A stretch of DNA of 22,425 bases, from the NCBI GenBank assembly GCA_964652125.1, contig CAZZAE010000013.1:1-22425 (forward strand), read 5' to 3'. The stretch's first letter is position 1; the number at the start of each line of letters is the position of its first letter. A program made the position numbers and the translations under genes. Under the pieces are notes generated by a model, which ran no database searches, had not been told where the DNA came from, and was given only the letters and a program-made list of their open reading frames with translations. Positions 14,507 to 21,317 of this stretch are shown here, one piece after another. The DNA is from CAZFNQ01 sp964652125 (lineage in GTDB: Bacteria; Patescibacteriota; Saccharimonadia; Saccharimonadales; JANWIN01).

Positions 14507-14582
14507 AACAGAATACATTGTTGCACGAACACAACAGTTTGTCAAGTCTGAATAACAATCAAGATTGTTATATGGTTTAAAT

Positions 14583-14591
14583 TGCTATAAT
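14583..14591 (+). promoter_or_regulatory. Extended -10 promoter, leaderless start of the DUF1361 gene
   Basis: TGC-TATAAT with TG at 14583-14584 and TATAAT at 14586-14591, ending 7 nt before ATG 14599. No Shine-Dalgarno is present. The layout predicts a transcript starting at the ATG. Confidence 0.65.
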
Positions 14592-14598
14592 AACTCCA

Positions 14599-15267
14599 AT
14601 GAAACGGTTAAAGGGAGTTGAGCGGCTGTTTGGAGCATTAGTGCTAAGCAGCGTAGCAAGCATTATCTTGTATCTTATTGGTGTTGTTTATTACGGGGCA
14701 TCATTATTTTGGTTCTTAAACTGGAATTTACTTCTTGCCTGGTTGCCAATTGGTTTTGTGCTCTGGCTGGTACGTTATTTAAAAACTGGTCATTGGGACA
14801 GTTGGCCAGCAATTTTGTTAACCTTACTGTGGTTAGTATTCTTGCCAAATAGTTTTTATATAATTAGTGATTTAATGCATCTAAATAGTATTACAACCAA
14901 CAATCCACTATTTTTTGCAGTAATGATTTTTTCATTTAGTTTTAGCGGCTTAATGCTAGGGTTTATAAGTCTATTTATCATGCATCAACAGATCATAAAA
15001 CGATTACCTACTAGGGTAGCCCACACTTTGATTACAGTAGTAATATTCTTATGCAGTTTTGCAGTATATTTAGGACGTTATTTACGCTGGAGCACTTGGG
15101 ACGTCGTGCTAAACCCAGCCGGAGTTCTTTTTGATGTATCAGACCGAATTATTAATCCGGGTTTTTATGGTCAAACATTCCAGGTTACACTTTTGTTTTT
15201 TGTATTACTCGGAAGTATGTATTTTGTGCTATGGAATCTAGCGTTGGCAATTCGAGAACAAAAGTGA
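14599..15267 (+). CDS. DUF1361 membrane protein
   Basis: A 222-residue multi-pass membrane protein with about six helices. The DUF1361 signature is clear at residues 81-95: FLPNSFYIISDLMHL. Later parts (RYLRWSTWDVVLNP) also fit the family. The function of DUF1361 is not known. The start at ATG 14599 has no Shine-Dalgarno but a TATAAT ending 7 nt upstream. The TGA stop overlaps the proposed GTG start of the next gene (GTGA), which suggests co-transcription with the prephenate-dehydrogenase-like gene. Confidence 0.88.
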   Translation: MKRLKGVERLFGALVLSSVASIILYLIGVVYYGASLFWFLNWNLLLAWLPIGFVLWLVRYLKTGHWDSWPAILLTLLWLVFLPNSFYIISDLMHLNSITTNNPLFFAVMIFSFSFSGLMLGFISLFIMHQQIIKRLPTRVAHTLITVVIFLCSFAVYLGRYLRWSTWDVVLNPAGVLFDVSDRIINPGFYGQTFQVTLLFFVLLGSMYFVLWNLALAIREQK

Positions 15268-16004
15268 GCCGTCCAACCATAGCAATTATTGGTTACAGTG
15301 AATTTTCAAAACTTATGATTAAACATCTTAGCCCATATGCCGATGTTATAGTCAGTAGTCGTCAAAAACATATAGATAAACAGGGATTAAAATTCAAGAT
15401 AGTCGACTTTGAAACAGCACTGGCCCAAGACATTATTATTCCATCCATGCCAGCTCAAAAACTGGAAGGTTTTTTCAAGGCAAACAAAAAACATTTAAAT
15501 CCCCGAGCCCTGGTAGTTGATGTTTGCTCAGTAAAAGTAAAACCAGTTCAAGTACTAAAAAAGATACTGCCTAAAACTAATCAAATTTTAGCTACACATC
15601 CCCTGTTTGGTCCTGCCAGTACGCCAGGTAACTTAAAAAACTTGCAAATAATGCTCTATCCAGTGCGCTTGAAACCTGAGTACTACCTTAAAATAAAGGA
15701 ATTTATTAAATCCAAACTAGAACTCGATATTGTAGAGACTAGTCCCCGCGAGCACGACCGCATGATGGCCTATGTCCAAGGTTTAAGCCACTATATCGGC
15801 CGTTTAATGCAGACTATGCAGATTCCTGAGCCAGTACTGACAACAAATGCCTATCGAGACTTGCTAGACATGAAGCGCACTCAGGGCAATGACAGCTGGG
15901 AGCTATTTCAATCCATTATGCTTGAGAATCCTTACGCACTAGACGTTAACGCTAAATTTAAGCAAGCGATTGATGAGTTAGACTCTAAACTAGGGCTTAG
16001 CTAA
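15264..16004 (+). CDS. Prephenate dehydrogenase-like protein (TyrA family)
   Basis: A 246-residue protein with a Rossmann-like N-terminal domain and a helical C-terminal domain as in TyrA, which oxidises prephenate to hydroxyphenylpyruvate. Family segments are THPLFGPAS (111-119, H112) and HDRMMAYVQGLSHYIG (164-179). The dinucleotide-binding loop is altered: IIGYSEFS (8-15) instead of GxGxxG, so cofactor binding is uncertain. I choose GTG 15264 because it gives a GTGA overlap with the previous stop and a natural N-terminus; an in-frame ATG at 15231 would overlap DUF1361 by 37 nt. No other aromatic-biosynthesis gene is present in the window. The protein may have another role. Confidence 0.8.
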   Translation: MSRPTIAIIGYSEFSKLMIKHLSPYADVIVSSRQKHIDKQGLKFKIVDFETALAQDIIIPSMPAQKLEGFFKANKKHLNPRALVVDVCSVKVKPVQVLKKILPKTNQILATHPLFGPASTPGNLKNLQIMLYPVRLKPEYYLKIKEFIKSKLELDIVETSPREHDRMMAYVQGLSHYIGRLMQTMQIPEPVLTTNAYRDLLDMKRTQGNDSWELFQSIMLENPYALDVNAKFKQAIDELDSKLGLS

Positions 16005-16006
16005 TC

Positions 16007-16015
16007 TGTTATACT
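16007..16015 (+). promoter_or_regulatory. Extended -10 promoter of argS
   Basis: TGT-TATACT with TG at 16007-16008 and TATACT at 16010-16015, ending 9 nt before ATG 16025. There is no Shine-Dalgarno. The message would be leaderless or have a 2-3 nt leader. Confidence 0.6.
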
Positions 16016-16024
16016 GGATTTTAA

Positions 16025-17695
16025 ATGGAGTCTATCAATCAAGCCATTCAAGCGGCCTGCACGGAATTGTTCAATGTGGAAGTGGAGTCAACACTAACAC
16101 GACCTGCTGAACAATTTGGTGACTATGCTACTAACGTAGCTCTACAATTAGGCAAGCAATTGAACAAAAAACCACTCGAAATTGCTGATGCAATCGCTGA
16201 ACATATAAAAGGGAAATCTACATATATAAAAATGGCCGAGACAGCCGGCCCTGGCTTTATAAATATTACTTTGACAGATGAATATTTAGCACAGCAAGCA
16301 TTTGATCTATACATTGCCCAACCGCTTAAAGACAAAGTTGTTGTGGCTGAATACTCTGATCCCAATCCGTTTAAAGTCTTACATGCTGGACATTTATACA
16401 CCACGATTGTCGGTGATGCGATTGCTAATCTGCTTGAAAATGCTGGTGCTCAAGTCCATAGGCTTAACTATGGGGGCGACGTTGGCTTACACGTCGGTAA
16501 AACCATGTGGGCAATTATTAAGAAAATCAATGGTGAAAAACCCGAACAACTTAAAATTGTTCCCAACAATGAGAGACTGGAATGGCTAAGCGACCGTTAT
16601 GTTGAAGGTACTGAAAGCTATGAGAAGGATGAGGAAGCAAAGATCGAAATTACCAGGTTGAATAAGCAAATATACCAACTTCATGAACAAAATGATAAAT
16701 CGTCAGCACTTGCGCAAATATATTGGACTTGTCGACAGTGGAGCTATGAAGGTTTTGATTTGCTCTACGAACAGTTACAAATTAAACCATTTGAAAAATA
16801 TATTGCCGAAAGTGATGTCACAGATAAAGGTTTAGAAATAGTTCATGATGGACTATCTAAGGGAGTCTTTGAAAAATCAGATGGAGCAGTAGTATTCAAA
16901 GGTGAAGACCAAGGACTACATACCAGAGTATTTGTTAATTCCGCCGGACTTGCAACTTACGAGACTAAAGAACTAGGTCTAGCAGCTACTAAATGGTTGG
17001 ATTATCATTTTGACTTAAGCATTATCATAACTGCCAATGACATAGTTGAATATATGAAGGTAGTATTAAAAGCGTTATCTAATTTTTATCCAGAAGTTGT
17101 AGAACGCAGCCAGCACCTTACCCACGGAGTAATTAAATTACCAGGTGGGACTAAAATGAGTAGTCGAAGAGGAAATATACTCCGTGCTTCAGATGTTCTA
17201 GAGTCAGCAGCCCAAGCAAATCAAAAAGCTACCGGCAAACAAGATAAAAAAGTTGAACTTGGTGCAGTTAAGTATGCCTTTTTAAAACAACGTACTGGCG
17301 GTGATATAATCTATGATCCAGTAGAATCAGTTAGCTTAGAAGGCAACAGCGGCCCTTATTTACAGTACGCACATGCAAGAGCCAGAAGTATACTTGCAAA
17401 ATCTCAGACTAAACCCAGTGATAAATTTTTGGATATTCAATCTGGTGAACGAAATCTGGTCCGAAAGATAAGCGAATATCCAGAGGTGGTAGCCAATGCA
17501 GTCCAAGAACTTATGCCACATCACATTTGCACATATCTTTATGAGTTAGCCCAATCTTTTAACCGATTTTATGAAAACAATCGAGTAATTGATGATCCTC
17601 GCGAGACAACCCGTTTACTGTTGGTTCAAGCTTATGCCGACACCTTAAAAAAAGGACTAGGTCTTCTTAATATTCCCGCTCCAGACAAAATGTAA
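16025..17695 (+). CDS. argS: Arginyl-tRNA synthetase
   Basis: Class I aminoacyl-tRNA synthetase that charges tRNA-Arg. The 556-residue protein has the N-terminal additional domain of ArgS (about 1-95, with FGDYATNVAL and GPGFINITL), the HIGH motif as HAGH (120-123) in PNPFKVLHAGHLYTT, and the KMSKS motif as KMSSR (377-381) followed by RGN. The DALR anticodon-binding domain with YLQYAHARARSI and the C-terminal ending complete the family length. ATG 16025 lacks a Shine-Dalgarno; an extended -10 TATACT ends 9 nt upstream. It stands alone between the TyrA-like gene and mscL. Identification is firm. Confidence 0.97.
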   Translation: MESINQAIQAACTELFNVEVESTLTRPAEQFGDYATNVALQLGKQLNKKPLEIADAIAEHIKGKSTYIKMAETAGPGFINITLTDEYLAQQAFDLYIAQPLKDKVVVAEYSDPNPFKVLHAGHLYTTIVGDAIANLLENAGAQVHRLNYGGDVGLHVGKTMWAIIKKINGEKPEQLKIVPNNERLEWLSDRYVEGTESYEKDEEAKIEITRLNKQIYQLHEQNDKSSALAQIYWTCRQWSYEGFDLLYEQLQIKPFEKYIAESDVTDKGLEIVHDGLSKGVFEKSDGAVVFKGEDQGLHTRVFVNSAGLATYETKELGLAATKWLDYHFDLSIIITANDIVEYMKVVLKALSNFYPEVVERSQHLTHGVIKLPGGTKMSSRRGNILRASDVLESAAQANQKATGKQDKKVELGAVKYAFLKQRTGGDIIYDPVESVSLEGNSGPYLQYAHARARSILAKSQTKPSDKFLDIQSGERNLVRKISEYPEVVANAVQELMPHHICTYLYELAQSFNRFYENNRVIDDPRETTRLLLVQAYADTLKKGLGLLNIPAPDKM

Positions 17696-17730
17696 TATAT
17701 AATTGTTCATGAAGTGGGAGAAAGGTAGTT

Positions 17731-18132
17731 ATGGCAGAAGAGCGTAAAAGAATAGTTCAACGTAAGGAAGTGGTGGTCAATCTACCGATTATTCACGCCC
17801 CGGGTTGGATGCAGGGATTTATCGATTTCATTCGTGAGCAAGGTGTTGTTGGTCTAGCAGTAGGTTTGACACTAGGCCTAGCAGCCAAAAGTTTAGTGGA
17901 TACATTCGTTAGCAGCATTATTAATCCATTGGCAGGAATTTTTTATGGCGGTGGCGGTCAACTAGGCGCAAAATTCTGGTGTCTAAAACATATTGACGGA
18001 AAGTGTACAAATAAATTAGGTTACGGCGGCTTTTTAAATGAACTTATCAATTTCATAATAATTGTTGCAGTAGTTTACTTTGTAGTTAAGAAGCTTAAGC
18101 TGGATAAACTAGACAAGCCCAAAGTTACCTAA
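17731..18132 (+). CDS. mscL: Large-conductance mechanosensitive channel MscL
   Basis: MscL opens under membrane tension and releases solutes during hypo-osmotic shock. The 133-residue protein has the amphipathic N-terminal helix and first membrane helix in FIDFIREQGVVGLAVGLTLG, the conserved KSLVDTFVSSIINPL, a periplasmic-side loop with two Cys (WCLKHIDGKCTN), and the second helix LINFIIIVAVVYFVVKK. A charged N-terminal extension of about 25 residues precedes the usual start. ATG 17731 has a purine-rich GGGAGAAAGG upstream, and TATAAT lies at 17698-17703. The extracellular Cys pair is unusual for MscL and may form a disulfide. Confidence 0.92.
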   Translation: MAEERKRIVQRKEVVVNLPIIHAPGWMQGFIDFIREQGVVGLAVGLTLGLAAKSLVDTFVSSIINPLAGIFYGGGGQLGAKFWCLKHIDGKCTNKLGYGGFLNELINFIIIVAVVYFVVKKLKLDKLDKPKVT

Positions 18133-18192
18133 GCGTCTTGTAATAAAACCATTAGCGGAGTTATAATTCGGTCATATTAACTAGGAGGCTTT

Positions 18193-18459
18193 ATGGTCAT
18201 AGTAAAAGTATTAAAGCGCAAGGACGCTTCAGCATTAGTAGTAGGTGTGGTTACTGCTCTTTTGGTAGTAACATTTATTACTCAAATTCTTGTCGATTTA
18301 ACGCAGAGAATAAGTGCGTGGGGCAGTAATGGTCAATACACTGGTCAAAGCTGGCGTGTGGCTTATCTAAGCCCGGCAGTAGCCTTCATTTTGGGCTTGA
18401 TAGCTCTTGAGATCTTAATCCGTATCTATATCATGATTCATGATTCAATGATGAAATAG
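18193..18459 (+). CDS. Two-helix membrane protein of unknown function
   Basis: An 88-residue protein with two membrane helices (about 14-36 and 58-80) joined by a loop with GSNGQYTGQSWR; both ends are on the cytoplasmic side by the positive-inside rule (KVLKRKDAS at the N-terminus). I recognise no family with certainty. The start has TAGGAGG about 6 nt upstream of ATG 18193. TATAAT (18162-18167) with TTGTAA (18138-18143) 18 nt upstream suggests its own promoter. It lies between mscL and msrB on the same strand. Confidence 0.7.
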   Translation: MVIVKVLKRKDASALVVGVVTALLVVTFITQILVDLTQRISAWGSNGQYTGQSWRVAYLSPAVAFILGLIALEILIRIYIMIHDSMMK

Positions 18460-18469
18460 TTAGGTTTAT

Positions 18470-18853
18470 TTGAACGACCAAGAATTTAAAAAGAAATTAA
18501 CTCCCGAGCAATACCATGTTCTTAGGGAGAAGGGGACCGAAACCCCTTTTAGTGGCGAACTGCTGCATAATAAAGATACTGGTATGTACACTTGTGCAGC
18601 CTGTGGTAACCCTGTCTTTAGCAGTGATACCAAGTTTGAAAGTGGAACCGGATGGCCAAGTTTTTACGACGTGGCTACAAAAGGAGCAGTTAAACTTAAA
18701 GAAGATAATTCAGGTGGCATGCATAGAGTTGAAGTAACTTGTGCTAATTGTGGCAGTCATCTTGGTCATGTCTTCGATGATGCCAAAGATCAGCCCACAG
18801 GTCAGCGCTTTTGCATCAATTCGTGTGCCTTAGATTTCAAAAAGAAAAGCTAA
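18470..18853 (+). CDS. msrB: Peptide-methionine (R)-S-oxide reductase MsrB
   Basis: MsrB reduces the R-epimer of methionine sulfoxide in oxidised proteins. The 127-residue protein is the free-standing, zinc-containing form: Zn ligands C42 and C45 (CAAC) and C91 and C94 (CANC), GTGWPSF (59-65), HLGHVFDD (97-104), and catalytic C115 in RFCINSCALDF. C119 is an extra Cys that might serve in resolving. The start is TTG 18470, 10 nt after the preceding stop, with AGTTAGG upstream; it gives the usual MsrB N-terminus. The TAA stop overlaps the TAG of the convergent HxlR gene (CTAA). No signal peptide, so it acts in the cytoplasm. Confidence 0.95.
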   Translation: MNDQEFKKKLTPEQYHVLREKGTETPFSGELLHNKDTGMYTCAACGNPVFSSDTKFESGTGWPSFYDVATKGAVKLKEDNSGGMHRVEVTCANCGSHLGHVFDDAKDQPTGQRFCINSCALDFKKKS

Positions 18854-19182
18854 CTGTAATACTTTGTGCCCCAAGCAGCCATTTGCTTGAGAACAGGTAC
18901 AAAATCACGACCTTTATCTGTCAGTTGGTACTCAATACGGGGTGGGGATTCTGCAAAAACCTGCTTTGTGATAATTTTATAAGCAACTAAATCATCCAAA
19001 CGCTGACTTAAAGTGCGTGGACTAATATTGCTTAAATTACGTTCTAATTCAGTGAAGCGCTGGGGACTGTCAGCCATATTCAACAATATCAAAGCAGTCC
19101 ACTTATTACCCAATACCTTAAGGGCACTAGCGACGCAACCTTCGCGCGGTTCAATCTTGTTTTTTACGGTAGAATTTTTCAT
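18850..19182 (-). CDS. HxlR-family winged-helix regulator
   Basis: A 110-residue MarR-like transcription factor of the HxlR family. The signature is complete: GCVASALKVLGNKWTALIL (15-33), RFTELERNLSNISPRTLSQRL (recognition helix), YQLTDKGRD and a C-terminal dimer helix. C16 aligns with the N-terminal Cys used by HxlR redox and quinone sensors such as YodB and HypR. It is divergent from a flavin reductase gene and convergent with msrB, which suggests a thiol- or electrophile-responsive switch. ATG 19182 lacks a Shine-Dalgarno; TATACT (19197-19192) ends 9 nt before it. Palindromes at 19199-19216 are likely operators. Confidence 0.9.
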   Translation of the reverse strand: MKNSTVKNKIEPREGCVASALKVLGNKWTALILLNMADSPQRFTELERNLSNISPRTLSQRLDDLVAYKIITKQVFAESPPRIEYQLTDKGRDFVPVLKQMAAWGTKYYS

Positions 19183-19189
19183 GCTTTAC

Positions 19190-19229
19190 AAAGTATAGTA
19201 TTACAGGTAATATTACTATATAAAGTATA
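19190..19229. promoter_or_regulatory. Divergent operator region between the HxlR and flavin-reductase genes
   Basis: TATTAC-AG-GTAATA (19199-19212) is a perfect inverted repeat, overlapped by the perfect palindrome GTAATATTAC (19207-19216). Flanking them are two direct copies of AAAGTATA (19190-19197 and 19222-19229), 32 bp apart, about three helical turns. The minus-strand -10 TATACT (19197-19192) of the HxlR gene touches the repeat. This is a likely binding site for the HxlR protein, controlling both genes. Confidence 0.6.
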
Positions 19230-19246
19230 TCATTAGAAAGGTAAAC

Positions 19247-19834
19247 ATGAAATTGGGAATTATTTTAGGAACTACGCGCCAAGGCAGACACACAGAGAAG
19301 CTAGCCAAATGGGCGCTAGATAAGGCAAGCAAAATGCCAGATATAGAGGCGGAGTTACTAGACCTCAAAGATTACCCAATGCCTTTTTTTGAAGAACCAG
19401 CTTCTCCAAGATTTAATCCAGATCGTAATCCGAATTCCGTAGCTAAAAAGTGGTTAAATAAACTGCTAGAAAAAGATGCATTCATAGTAGTAACACCAGA
19501 GTACAATCATTCTATACCCGGTGTACTTAAAAACGCTCTTGATTATTTAGATTGGCAGGTCAGTAAAAAACCATTTGCGATAATTAGCCACGGAAGTGCT
19601 GGAGGGGCGAGAGCAGCAGGGCACTTAAAGCATATTATCTCAGAAATTCGTGGAGTAGTTATTTCAACTAACGTGACGCTTACAATGCGTGTAAGTGAAA
19701 TATTTGATGAGAATGGTACACTCGCCGAAGAAATTGCTGCCAAAGAATATGGACCTGATGCCAGCTTGCATAATTCACTTGATGAGCTCAAATGGTATAG
19801 TGACGCCCTAGCAACGGCTCGATCAAAACCCTAG
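19247..19834 (+). CDS. NAD(P)H-dependent FMN reductase (flavodoxin-like)
   Basis: A 195-residue flavodoxin-fold reductase of the FMN_red family, which reduces quinones, azo compounds, chromate or FMN with NAD(P)H. The phosphate-binding loop is LGTTRQGRHTEKLAKW (8-23) and the flavin-binding segment is TPEYNHSIPGVLKNALDYL; a GSAGGARAAGHLK stretch follows. ATG 19247 has AAAGGT at 19237-19242. It is divergent from an HxlR regulator, the same arrangement as YodB-regulated azoreductase genes, so induction by electrophiles or oxidants is plausible. The stop codon lies in the first unit of a degenerate heptamer repeat. Confidence 0.92.
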   Translation: MKLGIILGTTRQGRHTEKLAKWALDKASKMPDIEAELLDLKDYPMPFFEEPASPRFNPDRNPNSVAKKWLNKLLEKDAFIVVTPEYNHSIPGVLKNALDYLDWQVSKKPFAIISHGSAGGARAAGHLKHIISEIRGVVISTNVTLTMRVSEIFDENGTLAEEIAAKEYGPDASLHNSLDELKWYSDALATARSKP

Positions 19835-19849
19835 ACTCTAGACCCTAAA
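19829..19849. repeat. Degenerate heptamer tandem repeat (CCCTAGA type)
   Basis: Three adjacent heptads CCCTAGA, CTCTAGA, CCCTAAA fill 19829-19849 between the flavin reductase stop and the orn promoter. The reverse complement reads as TAGGGTC-like units, similar in form to the TAGG heptads at 22352-22386. Function unknown. Confidence 0.55.
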
Positions 19850-19866
19850 TAATCGCGAATATAGTC

Positions 19867-19872
19867 TATAAT
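19867..19872 (+). promoter_or_regulatory. -10 box of orn (leaderless)
   Basis: A perfect TATAAT whose last two bases are the A and T of an upstream in-frame ATG at 19871. Seven nt (GTTGACA) separate it from ATG 19880. The earlier ATG therefore lies in the promoter and cannot be translated from this transcript. Confidence 0.7.
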
Positions 19873-19879
19873 GTTGACA

Positions 19880-20440
19880 ATGACTGATAAGGATTTAATT
19901 CCTACTAAACTTTTATGGGTTGATCTTGAGATGACGGGGTTGGACCCAATTAAAGATGTTATTTTAGAAATCGCTGCAGAAGTTACAGATTTTGAATTTA
20001 AAACTTTGGAGAGTTACGAGGCTAAAGTGCAATATAAGCGTGATCATGTAGCAGAACGAATGCAAAAAAATGTTTGGTGGAAAGATTTTCCAGCAAATCG
20101 GGATGAATTTTTGAACAATTTAGAAAAAGGTAAATTTCTCGGAGAAGTAGAACAAGATTTAGTTGCTTTAGTAGACAAACATTTTGGTCAGGAACCTGCA
20201 GCGCTAGCTGGTAATTCTATTTATAACGATCGCATGTTTATCAAACAGTGGTGGCCAACTCTAGACCTCAAACTTCACTACCGTATGCTGGATGTCAGTG
20301 CCTGGAAGGTGTTTATGCAGGGCAAATATGGAGTTGTTTATGAAAAGAAACAGATACATAGAGCATTTGACGACATTCAAGCCTCTATAGCCGAACTACA
20401 GCATTATTTAGATTATTTCAAAAAAAGTGGCAAAATTTAA
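19880..20440 (+). CDS. orn: Oligoribonuclease (DEDDh 3'-5' exoribonuclease)
   Basis: Orn degrades 2-5 nt RNA oligomers, the last step of RNA decay, and also pGpG. The 186-residue protein has all DEDDh residues: D15 and E17 in WVDLEMTGL, D117 in GNSIYNDRMF, H160 and D165 in HRAFDDIQASIAEL, plus HYRMLDVSAWK (133-143), which is diagnostic of Orn. Length is normal. The start is ATG 19880 since a perfect TATAAT ends 7 nt upstream and no Shine-Dalgarno is present; the ATG at 19871 overlaps the -10 box. It stands alone between the flavin reductase gene and the Rpf-like gene. Confidence 0.95.
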   Translation: MTDKDLIPTKLLWVDLEMTGLDPIKDVILEIAAEVTDFEFKTLESYEAKVQYKRDHVAERMQKNVWWKDFPANRDEFLNNLEKGKFLGEVEQDLVALVDKHFGQEPAALAGNSIYNDRMFIKQWWPTLDLKLHYRMLDVSAWKVFMQGKYGVVYEKKQIHRAFDDIQASIAELQHYLDYFKKSGKI

Positions 20441-20485
20441 AAACTGTAATTTTTGACAAATTAGAAGTTTATCCTCCATAAATCA

Positions 20486-20503
20486 CTGTGACATATGTTA
20501 CAG
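20486..20503. promoter_or_regulatory. CRP/FNR-type palindrome upstream of the Rpf-like gene
   Basis: CTGTGACATATGTTACAG is an 18-bp palindrome with one G/T mismatch per half. It contains TGTGA-N6-TTACA, one base from the CRP-type consensus TGTGA-N6-TCACA. TTGACA lies at 20453-20458 with only a weak -10 candidate near 20477, so the site would be near the transcription start. No CRP-family gene is in the window. Confidence 0.5.
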
Positions 20504-20542
20504 ACTAGATGTAAAAGGTATGTTTAGATAAATACGACCATC

Positions 20543-20676
20543 TTTGAAAGAAGGTGGAGGACACTTTCAAAAAAATTGTGATTGAACAAAAGTGGGTTCT
20601 AACCCATGCGAGGTCACAATTGTTTTGAACCCCTATAACAATTTAAAGTGGGTTCTTCCTGCTGTTTGTCAGGAGG
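20543..20676 (+). promoter_or_regulatory. Structured leader of the Rpf-like gene, Shine-Dalgarno hairpin
   Basis: Several stems can be drawn. Stem 1: TTTGAAAG (20543-20550) with CTTTCAAA (20564-20571), loop of 13 nt with GGTGGAGG. Stem 2: AATTGTGA (20574-20581) with TCACAATT (20614-20621), plus two G-U pairs. Within stem 2, GGGTT (20594-20598) can pair with AACCC (20601-20605). GAACCC (20627-20632) can pair with either copy of GGGTTC (20594-20599 or 20650-20655); both copies lie in the exact 12-nt repeat AAAGTGGGTTCT (20589-20600, 20645-20656). The last stem, CTTCCTG (20655-20661) with CAGGAGG (20670-20676), hides the Shine-Dalgarno. Alternative pairings plus a blocked Shine-Dalgarno are the marks of a translational riboswitch; the class is not recognised. 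Confidence 0.5.
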
Positions 20677-20683
20677 TATGGGC

Positions 20684-21307
20684 ATGGACTTTGAGGCCCA
20701 ACCAATCGAGCTTGACGCTGTCGAGGCGCCACGTCGTAATAAAAAAGTGCTGGCGGGTATAAGTGCTAGTGTATTGGCGGTTTCAATCGGTTTATTTTTT
20801 GTGCCTAATGAAGCTTCTAAGAGTAGTTCAGTCCAAGTTGGGGCATCTTCCACTACCGAAATTCATCCAATCAAGGGGAATAATCATCCAAATTTGACCG
20901 TTGAACAGGCTGCCAATAAAAAAGCTGCTCAGGAACTCATAGCTCAAGCAGATGCCAAGGCCAAAGCTGTACAAGTAGCTAACGCACTTAAATGGATAAA
21001 TATCGTATATTTTCACACTGCAAACCCTACTAGCACTGATGTCCCAATGAATGATCAAGAATTCTTAGCTTGTACTCGTAGCCATGAATCGAACAATGCT
21101 GGCGGCTATCAAGCAAGGTCACCCGATGGCATTTATTACGGTGCTTATCAGTTCAAGATATCCACCTGGAATAATACAGCCGCGCATTTTGGCAGATTGG
21201 ATTTGGTCGGGGTTAATCCGGCTCTAGTATCCCCATTAGACCAAGACAGTCTAGCACTAGATTTGTATCATTGGCAGGGTAATGCTCCTTGGGGTGGCCG
21301 TTGCTAA
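20684..21307 (+). CDS. Membrane-anchored Rpf/transglycosylase-like wall hydrolase
   Basis: A 207-residue protein with a short cytoplasmic N-terminus (RRNKK), a signal-anchor helix (about 22-41), an Ala/Lys-rich helical linker (72-100) and a C-terminal transglycosylase-like domain of the resuscitation-promoting-factor type (about 120-207). The domain contains CTRSHESNNAGGYQ with catalytic E135, YYGAYQFKISTWN, and the terminal YHWQGNAPWGGRC; C130 and C207 probably form the disulfide conserved in Rpf proteins. It should cut peptidoglycan glycan strands outside the cell. ATG 20684 lies 7 nt after AGGAGG (20671-20676); in-frame ATGs at 20648 and 20678 are before or too close to it. The long structured leader suggests post-transcriptional control. 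Confidence 0.85.
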   Translation: MDFEAQPIELDAVEAPRRNKKVLAGISASVLAVSIGLFFVPNEASKSSSVQVGASSTTEIHPIKGNNHPNLTVEQAANKKAAQELIAQADAKAKAVQVANALKWINIVYFHTANPTSTDVPMNDQEFLACTRSHESNNAGGYQARSPDGIYYGAYQFKISTWNNTAAHFGRLDLVGVNPALVSPLDQDSLALDLYHWQGNAPWGGRC

Positions 21308-21317
21308 ATAGTTAACC

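Noticed and set aside
19829..19849. Telomere-like CCCTAAA repeat
   Set aside because: Only one of three units matches and the setting is a bacterial intergenic gap; it belongs with the degenerate heptamers.
20589..20620. tRNA-like segment (GGTTCTAACCC) in the leader before the Rpf-like gene
   Set aside because: No acceptor, D or anticodon stems can be arranged around it; it fits the leader hairpins better.
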